In this document: positions 42,010 to 46,462 of the stretch, in pieces
How positions within the stretch are numbered: position 1 is the first letter of the stretch
Layout of the letters: the number at the start of each line of letters is the position of its first letter
From: Roseofilum capinflatum BLCC-M114
GTDB lineage: Bacteria; Cyanobacteriota; Cyanobacteriia; Cyanobacteriales; Desertifilaceae
Direction of reading: 5' to 3'
DNA length: 46,462 bases
NCBI RefSeq assembly: GCF_030068505.1
Contig: NZ_JAQOSO010000028.1
Location: forward strand, 1 to 46,462
Made by a program: the position numbers and the translations under genes
Notes under the pieces: generated by a model
Told to the model about the DNA's origin: nothing
What the model saw: only the letters and a program-made list of their open reading frames with translations
The model's database searches: none

Positions 42010-42861
42010 TTACCCTTTCACTGCACCTGCGGTAATTCCTTGCACAATGCGGCGCTGGAAAATTAGCACCAAAATGACTAGGGGAACTGTTCCCGCAATG
42101 GTTGCCGCAGCCATGGGGCCGTAGGGCACTTCAAATACGGAAGTTCCTCCCAGTTGGGCAACTGCAACCGGGATGGTATATAGACTTTCTTGGGTGATAA
42201 AGGTGAGGGCAAAAATGAACTCATTCCAAGCAAAAATAAACGTTAAAATTCCCGTTGTGACTAAAGCGGGTACGGTCATGGGTAGAATGATATTCAGCAA
42301 CATGCCCAAGGTGCTGTAACCATCAATTTTGGCTGAATCTTCTAAGTCTTTGGGCAATTGTTGAAAGAAGCTTCTCAGGACTAGAATGGTTAAGGGTAAG
42401 TTGATCGCCGTATAGGGAACAATCAGCGCCAGATAATTATTGCCCAATCCCAAGGCTTTCACCATTTCTAAGAGTCCCAGAAACAGCAGCACGTAGGGAA
42501 ATAGGCTAATCACTAAAATAAAGGCCAGGATAATTTTTTCTCCCGGTATGTTTAAGCGAGTGAGACTATAGGCGGCGGGCGCTCCGATGCCTAAGCAGAG
42601 AAGGGTGGAGAGGATGGAAACTAGGGCGCTATTGAAGCCATAACGAAGGAAGCCTAAGCCTAAACTTTGATAGTGTTTTAAGGTGAGTTGATCGGGGCTG
42701 GGCAGATAAATATTGGGAATGGCAGAAATGGCTTCATTAGTCTTGATGGAGGTCAGAATTTGCCACAAAATGGGAGTAACAAAAAATAAAGTTGTACCTA
42801 AAATGCCGATCCATAATAGGAATTTTATCCAGTTTAATTTAGGCTTCATTTCAGATTTCAT
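42010..42861 (-). CDS. ABC sugar importer permease (MalG type)
   Basis: The 283-residue protein has six membrane segments. The EAA loop (EDSAKIDGYSTLGMLLNIILP, about 185-205) that docks to the ATPase is typical of MalG-type carbohydrate permeases. The C terminus (RRIVQGITAGAVKG) matches the family end. A strong GGAGGAAAG lies before the start. It would pair with the permease at 45423 and the ATPase at 39585, though other genes separate the three. The transported sugar cannot be told from sequence. Confidence 0.92.
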   Translation of the reverse strand: MKSEMKPKLNWIKFLLWIGILGTTLFFVTPILWQILTSIKTNEAISAIPNIYLPSPDQLTLKHYQSLGLGFLRYGFNSALVSILSTLLCLGIGAPAAYSLTRLNIPGEKIILAFILVISLFPYVLLFLGLLEMVKALGLGNNYLALIVPYTAINLPLTILVLRSFFQQLPKDLEDSAKIDGYSTLGMLLNIILPMTVPALVTTGILTFIFAWNEFIFALTFITQESLYTIPVAVAQLGGTSVFEVPYGPMAAATIAGTVPLVILVLIFQRRIVQGITAGAVKG

Positions 42862-43039
42862 AGATTACTTTCCTCCGCTATGCAGTAGATTTTGATATGA
42901 AGTCCGGTTTCCGCAAGCGGACATGAAAATGGGAAAAGAGAAGCGGGCAAGATGCCCACACTCCTGGCATTCCTTGATATTATTTGGAGTGGTAGCGTCT
43001 CACTCCCTAGATTTTTAATGATCGAAAAATGCATTGGTT
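42862..43039. repeat. Repeat-filled gap upstream of the MalG-type permease
   Basis: The gap contains a copy of the TTTCCGC-AAG-CGGACATGAAA element (42908-42928). It also holds AGCGGGCAAGATGCCCACACTCC (about 42942-42964), a palindrome type seen between cyanobacterial genes. A small open frame here on the minus strand is only the translation of these repeats. Confidence 0.65.
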
Positions 43040-43642
43040 TTACGTTTTTATCCATCTGCGAAACTCATTTGCAGCTTCTAAGCGTGATGTTTGTGCCATC
43101 AACACGCAGCGAGTGAGAAGTTCTATATCCAAATCAATCAGTTCCGGGATTTCACTGCGGGCAATTTGACTGTAATTTTCCCCTTGCAGTCGATAAAGGC
43201 TAAATACACCATCTTCCCAAAACCATACTTCTGGAATACCTAGGAAACGGTAGCGTTGCAGTTTGTTGGAGCTGCCACTGGTAAAGATGACTTCGACGAC
43301 TAAATCCGGGCTAGGCTTAGATGTACTGAAACAATAGGATTCATCGGGTTCGGCGGAAACTGTACCTTCGTACTCCTGCGTAGTCGAGCCAAGGGGTTCA
43401 AATTCAATACCCATTTCCAGGCAAAATAACCCAATCAGAAATCCAATTAAGCGACTGAAAAATTGGTGTTCTCGTCCCGGCATGAAAATTTCTACGGTAT
43501 TTTGGGTGTAACAAAGCCGCAGATTTCGGCGATCGCCAAATCCAGACTGAAGGAGTTTGAATTGCTCCCAAGTAATCCCAGAATGGACAATACGCTGATC
43601 CGACGATGGAGACTTGATTTGTTCGGATTGCAGTTGAACCAT
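43040..43642 (-). CDS. Uma2-family putative endonuclease
   Basis: The 200-residue protein belongs to the Uma2 (DUF820) group with a PD-(D/E)xK fold. The active-site candidates are D100 (EPDESY), D113 and E117 (SPDLVVEV) and K127 (NKLQRY), followed by LGIPEVWFWEDG. Uma2 genes are heavily amplified in cyanobacteria and are often near repeats; their role is unknown. It lies between the two permease genes of the ABC importer. A related remnant is at 41063-41192. Confidence 0.88.
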   Translation of the reverse strand: MVQLQSEQIKSPSSDQRIVHSGITWEQFKLLQSGFGDRRNLRLCYTQNTVEIFMPGREHQFFSRLIGFLIGLFCLEMGIEFEPLGSTTQEYEGTVSAEPDESYCFSTSKPSPDLVVEVIFTSGSSNKLQRYRFLGIPEVWFWEDGVFSLYRLQGENYSQIARSEIPELIDLDIELLTRCVLMAQTSRLEAANEFRRWIKT

Positions 43643-43931
43643 AGGCCTATCAATTAAAAATGGGTTATGCCCTATTCTCCATAAAGATGCGCTTCACAAG
43701 GGGCGATCGCGCTGCCTTTTTGTAAAGAAATATTACAATATCCGCGATTTTGCATAAAATCGCCCCGAAAAAACAGATTAACTAATAGGAGGGTGGGTTA
43801 GTGTCTGGGAAAATCCCGACGGGAAATTACCCAGAAACTGAACTTTAACAGCCTCCTATATCCATCCAGAGAGGGATTCTACGGATTGAAACCCCTGCTC
43901 TGGAACTGAAAACGATTAGGAGAATAAATCC
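43643..43931. other. Divergent gap between Uma2 and the PEP-CTERM gene
   Basis: No gene. The region holds the two divergent promoters. A small hairpin (TCCCGACGGGA, about 43815-43825) lies in the leader of the PEP-CTERM gene. A single GGATTGAAAC (43883-43892) is not a CRISPR repeat since it does not recur. Confidence 0.4.
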
Positions 43932-44930
43932 ATGTTAACGAACCAATCTGGGATTAGTGCAGTTTCTCGCACCGTTAAGCGCGTTGCTCTTGGGGTAACC
44001 TCTGTGGTTCTCTGTTGGAGCGGTTTGAACCTGGACTCGAAAGCCAATGCTGCTCAGTTTTCCGTCTTGTGGTGGGATACAACACCCGTGAATCCTTGGA
44101 TCAATAGTGAACTTCGTCAAGAAATGTCTACTTTTCTAGATGATTTTGGTGGTGGAAATCTCTTTGATACCACGTATGTCTCTCATAGAACATCTGGAGG
44201 ACTGCAAGCCCATTTAGCCTCTAATAGCTATGATGTTGTGGTTTTAGATACTTTCTATAATCCTCCTTACAGTCCTGATTTTCCATTTGATTTAGGAGAT
44301 CGGGAAGCCCTAAAACAGCATTACACCCAGAAATCGAATTTGATGCTTGATGGAACTCTAAGCATTCGTAGTTTGCAAGCTATCCCAGAAACTGATTTTC
44401 CCGGCCCCAATAATGCCTTTGGTAACTTTACTGTGAATCAGATTTATGAACTGGCGAGACGAGGAGGAGGGATTTTTATTGGTACTGATGATTATACTGT
44501 TCAACATGATGGTAACTATATGCTTGATGCTCTTTTCCCAGGGCAACCAGCTAGGTTTAGTGGTTTAAGGAATCCTTCTACAGATGGAGTGTTCTACGGT
44601 TCAGATTTGATCAATAACCAGGTAGCCGTTTCACCTAATGATATTTTCACGCATTGGAGTGCGGCTCCCAGTCAAGGGGTTGCTCCCACGGGAGATTTTA
44701 TCGACTTCTTGGGCAACTCGGTCACTCTTTACAGTCAAGTGGATGTTGCCGATAAACCCGGTGGTGGGCAAAAGTATTCCTATATTTCCACCAGTTGGAA
44801 ACCGGATGAGTGTACAACTGCCGTCACCGGTACAAGTTCTGCCTGTAATCCGGAAAAAGTCCCCGAACCTTCCGCAGTTTTGGCACTGTTGGCGGTTGGG
44901 GGTCTCGGTTCCCTGTTGAAGCGGCGTTAA
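43932..44930 (+). CDS. PEP-CTERM sorted extracellular protein
   Basis: The 332-residue exported protein has a signal peptide (about 1-40, VALGVTSVVLCWSGLNL then ...ANAAQ). Its body includes WWDTTPVNPWINSELRQEM, VVLDTFYNPPYS and GGGIFIGTDDYTVQHDGNYM, which suggest a class I glutamine-amidotransferase-like (ThuA/periplasmic) beta-alpha fold, though I cannot name it. The C-terminal VPEPSAVLALLAVGGLGSLLKRR-type tail (from 310) has the PEP motif, membrane helix and basic end recognised by exosortase. It is secreted and processed at the surface. It lies, on the opposite strand, between the two permease genes. Confidence 0.82.
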   Translation: MLTNQSGISAVSRTVKRVALGVTSVVLCWSGLNLDSKANAAQFSVLWWDTTPVNPWINSELRQEMSTFLDDFGGGNLFDTTYVSHRTSGGLQAHLASNSYDVVVLDTFYNPPYSPDFPFDLGDREALKQHYTQKSNLMLDGTLSIRSLQAIPETDFPGPNNAFGNFTVNQIYELARRGGGIFIGTDDYTVQHDGNYMLDALFPGQPARFSGLRNPSTDGVFYGSDLINNQVAVSPNDIFTHWSAAPSQGVAPTGDFIDFLGNSVTLYSQVDVADKPGGGQKYSYISTSWKPDECTTAVTGTSSACNPEKVPEPSAVLALLAVGGLGSLLKRR

Positions 44931-45180
44931 GGTTGATACCGTAGGGGTGGGTTCACCTAAATTTAGAAAACCCACTCATATCAAGTCCGAATAATCAGCT
45001 ATGATTTGTCATTGCGAACGGAACGCAGTGGAGTGAAGCAATCTCATCATCTCGATAATTGTGGCGATTGCTTCCCTGCGGTCGCAATGACATCTATTTA
45101 ACCGGACATCATATCATCAATGGCGTGAACCTGACCCTTGTATCTTAAAAGAGTCGGCGATCATTAAACAGAAATGTACC
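44931..45180. repeat. Gap after the PEP-CTERM gene, containing element copy B
   Basis: A weak hairpin (GTGGGTT...AACCCAC, 44947-44975) follows the PEP-CTERM stop without a T-tract. The GTCATTGCG element copy B follows at 45008-45091. There is no gene in this stretch. Confidence 0.5.
45008..45091. repeat. GTCATTGCG palindromic element, copy B
   Basis: The ends GTCATTGCG and CGCAATGAC are inverted; the internal parts GAACGGAACGCAGTGGAGTG and GATTGCTTCCCTGCGGTCG match, in reverse orientation, those of copy A at 40911-41019. Confidence 0.85.
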
Positions 45181-45355
45181 TATAGCAGGCCTAAATGAGT
45201 TATGTAACGATTGCCCCTCATCCCCCTGCCCCCTTCTCCCGCAGGCGCTGCCCTGAGCGAAGTCGAAGGGAGAAGGGGGAAAAGTCCCTCTCCCACGGGA
45301 GAGGGATATAGGGAGAGGGCATTTCCCGTTGTACAACTCATTTAGACTAGCTATA
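45181..45355. mobile_element. MITE-like element with about 28-bp terminal inverted repeats
   Basis: The left end (TATAGCAGGCCTAAATGAGT...) and the reverse complement of the right end (TATAGCTAGTCTAAATGAGT...) match at most positions over about 28 bases. Inside is a block of palindromes with CCCTTCTCCC and CCCTCTCCCACGGGAGAGGG-like stems, also seen at 35435-35515. No coding capacity is present. Confidence 0.7.
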
Positions 45356-45430
45356 TTGCCTATTACCTATTCCCTATTCCCTATTCCCTATTCCCTATTC
45401 CCTATTACCTATTACCTATTCCCTATTCCC
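45354..45430. repeat. Eleven-unit TATTCCC/TATTACC heptamer array
   Basis: Eleven uninterrupted 7-bp units, mostly TATTCCC with some TATTACC and one TATTGCC, lie directly after the MITE-like element. The stop codon of the MalF-type permease (45423-45425) and its last two codons fall inside the array. Confidence 0.95.
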
Positions 45431-46355
45431 TAGCGCGAAGCGCTATAACTGGAGTGCGAAACTTAGTGAGCAACAAAGCGGCAACTGCCACGGCTAAAAT
45501 GAGTAACAAAAACGTGACCACAACCAACGCTGCACCATAGCCAAAATCTAGATAGCGGCGCACCGTAGCATAGATGTAAATGGAGACGGTTTCTGTGGCT
45601 CCGGCTGGCCCTCCTCCGGTCATCACTTGGACTAAATCAAAGATACCAAAGGCTTGGGCAAATCGGAATAGCAGGGCGATAATCAGTTGGGGGGTAATTA
45701 GGGGGACTGTGATCTGCCAAAAACTCTGCCAAGGGGTGGCTCCATCTATGGCATGGGCTTCATATAAATCGGCGGAAATGGATTGCAAACCAGCTAATAA
45801 AATGATGGCAATAAAAGGGGTGGTTTTCCAAACATCGGCGATAATCATGGCAATCATAGCGCGGGTGGGATCGCCGAGCCAAGTGATGGAGGTTTCGATT
45901 AAACCTAAACGGGTGAGTAAATCGTTAACTACTCCATATTGATCGTTAAAAATCCACGCCCAAGCTAACCCCATGACTGCCGTAGGAAGAGACCAGGGAA
46001 TCAGGGTGAGGGTACGCACAAATCCCCGACCAAAAAAGGCTTGATTGAGGATTAAGGCGATCGCCATCCCTAACGCGACTTCGAGTACAATGGATACAGT
46101 CGTAAAAATCGTCGTATTGCCGAGACTCTGCCAAAACCGACCATCGCCCCAAAGCCGTTGATAGTTGGCAAATCCCGAAAAAACAGCTTCGAGTTGCGTG
46201 CCCAAATTCTCCGTATACAGACTTAACCAAAAGGCGCGAACAATGGGATAAATAAATACTAAGCCCAGGATGATTAGGGCAGGCGCAATTAAGATTAAAC
46301 CGGTCTTTTGGTCTCGTCCAGGCGTTTGAGTCATGATTTCTCTGGTTTCTGTCAT
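45423..46355 (-). CDS. ABC sugar importer permease (MalF type)
   Basis: The 310-residue protein has six membrane segments (front LILIAPALIILGLVFIYPIVRAFWLSLY) and the EAA loop DLYEAHAIDGATPWQSFWQITVPLITPQL, as in MalF/UgpA-type permeases. The C-terminal residues ALRARE come from a small palindrome (AGCGCGAAGCGCT, about 45432-45444) and the heptamer array, so the end of the gene seems to have been rewritten by repeats. It pairs with the permease at 42010. The binding protein gene is likely to lie upstream, past 46462. Confidence 0.93.
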   Translation of the reverse strand: MTETREIMTQTPGRDQKTGLILIAPALIILGLVFIYPIVRAFWLSLYTENLGTQLEAVFSGFANYQRLWGDGRFWQSLGNTTIFTTVSIVLEVALGMAIALILNQAFFGRGFVRTLTLIPWSLPTAVMGLAWAWIFNDQYGVVNDLLTRLGLIETSITWLGDPTRAMIAMIIADVWKTTPFIAIILLAGLQSISADLYEAHAIDGATPWQSFWQITVPLITPQLIIALLFRFAQAFGIFDLVQVMTGGGPAGATETVSIYIYATVRRYLDFGYGAALVVVTFLLLILAVAVAALLLTKFRTPVIALRARE

Positions 46356-46462
46356 CGATTTTATCGTAGGGTGGGCAGTAGGAAAAGATCCCCCCTTGCC
46401 CCCCTTAAAAAGCAGGGGGTTTTCAAAGTCCGGGGCAATCTTTAAAAGAAAAGTGAACTTTT
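46356..46462. repeat. Right-edge gap with a CCCCCTTAAAAAGCAGGGGG-type hairpin
   Basis: After the permease start comes AAAAGATCCCCCCTTGCCCC, then the hairpin CCCCCTTAAAAAGCAGGGGG (about 46400-46419). It looks like another dispersed palindromic repeat. No gene is visible before the window ends. Confidence 0.5.

Noticed and set aside
42858-43055. 65-codon open frame on the minus strand
   Set aside because: Made of dispersed palindromic repeats (GCGGGCAAGATGCCC and CGGACATGAAA), with no protein-like pattern.
43883-43892. GGATTGAAAC, like the end of many CRISPR repeats
   Set aside because: Occurs once, with no spacing pattern; it lies in the leader of the PEP-CTERM gene.

Overview
The window is chromosomal DNA of a cyanobacterium. 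The HIP1 octamer GCGATCGC recurs throughout, and many gene families are typical of cyanobacteria: a DUF3747/SLH envelope protein, DUF928, an NtcB-type LysR regulator, a fused CbiG-CobJ enzyme, Uma2, and a PEP-CTERM protein. The many intergenic repeats, heptamer tracts, MITE-like palindromes, toxin-antitoxin genes and Uma2 genes suggest a filamentous or otherwise repeat-rich species. I cannot name the genus. I saw no rRNA, tRNA, transposase or CRISPR array.

Layout. Positions 1-9.8 kb hold envelope and signalling genes: an SLH protein with its own terminator, a CHASE2 class III cyclase, a DUF928 protein, an isolated hypE, a secreted ParB-like protein, an FHA-GAF-class III cyclase and a GNAT enzyme. 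From 9.8 to 14.5 kb lies a tightly packed minus-strand group (ntcB, TrpD2-like, DUF697 GTPase, phytol-kinase-like protein). It has a textbook NtcA site and -10 box upstream, so it may be a nitrogen-controlled operon. From 14.6 to 20.2 kb are a chorismate-lyase-like protein, an orphan gp25 baseplate protein, a DUF1269 protein, a NarL-type regulator, rsmI, a DUF4126 protein and a hybrid histidine kinase. From 20.2 to 23.5 kb is a metal-uptake locus (FTR1 permease divergent from a DUF4382-like lipoprotein, a NikL-like protein and CbiM). From 23.5 to 28.5 kb are an SRPBCC protein, a small secreted protein, a B12-binding radical SAM protein, a TPR protein and a DUF362 protein.

From 28.6 to 36.2 kb, seven genes on the minus strand form the most interesting part of the window. 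They encode a methyltransferase, an MDR reductase, a beta-hydroxyacid dehydrogenase with a duplicated helical domain, an enolase-superfamily enzyme close to hydroxyproline-betaine epimerase or cis-3-hydroxyproline dehydratase, a sulfotransferase-like protein, and two tandem 2-oxoglutarate/Fe(II) oxygenases. I do not recognise this set as a known pathway. It looks like a small-molecule biosynthetic cluster without PKS or NRPS genes.

From 36.5 kb to the end are cbiG-cobJ and then a sugar-type ABC importer whose ATPase and two permease genes are separated by unrelated inserts. The inserts are a glycosyltransferase bounded by an exact 50-bp copy of the ATPase gene's 3' end, a MntA/HepT toxin-antitoxin pair, a Uma2 gene and a Uma2 remnant, a PEP-CTERM gene, and several families of palindromic repeats. 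A solute-binding protein for the importer would be expected just beyond the right edge.
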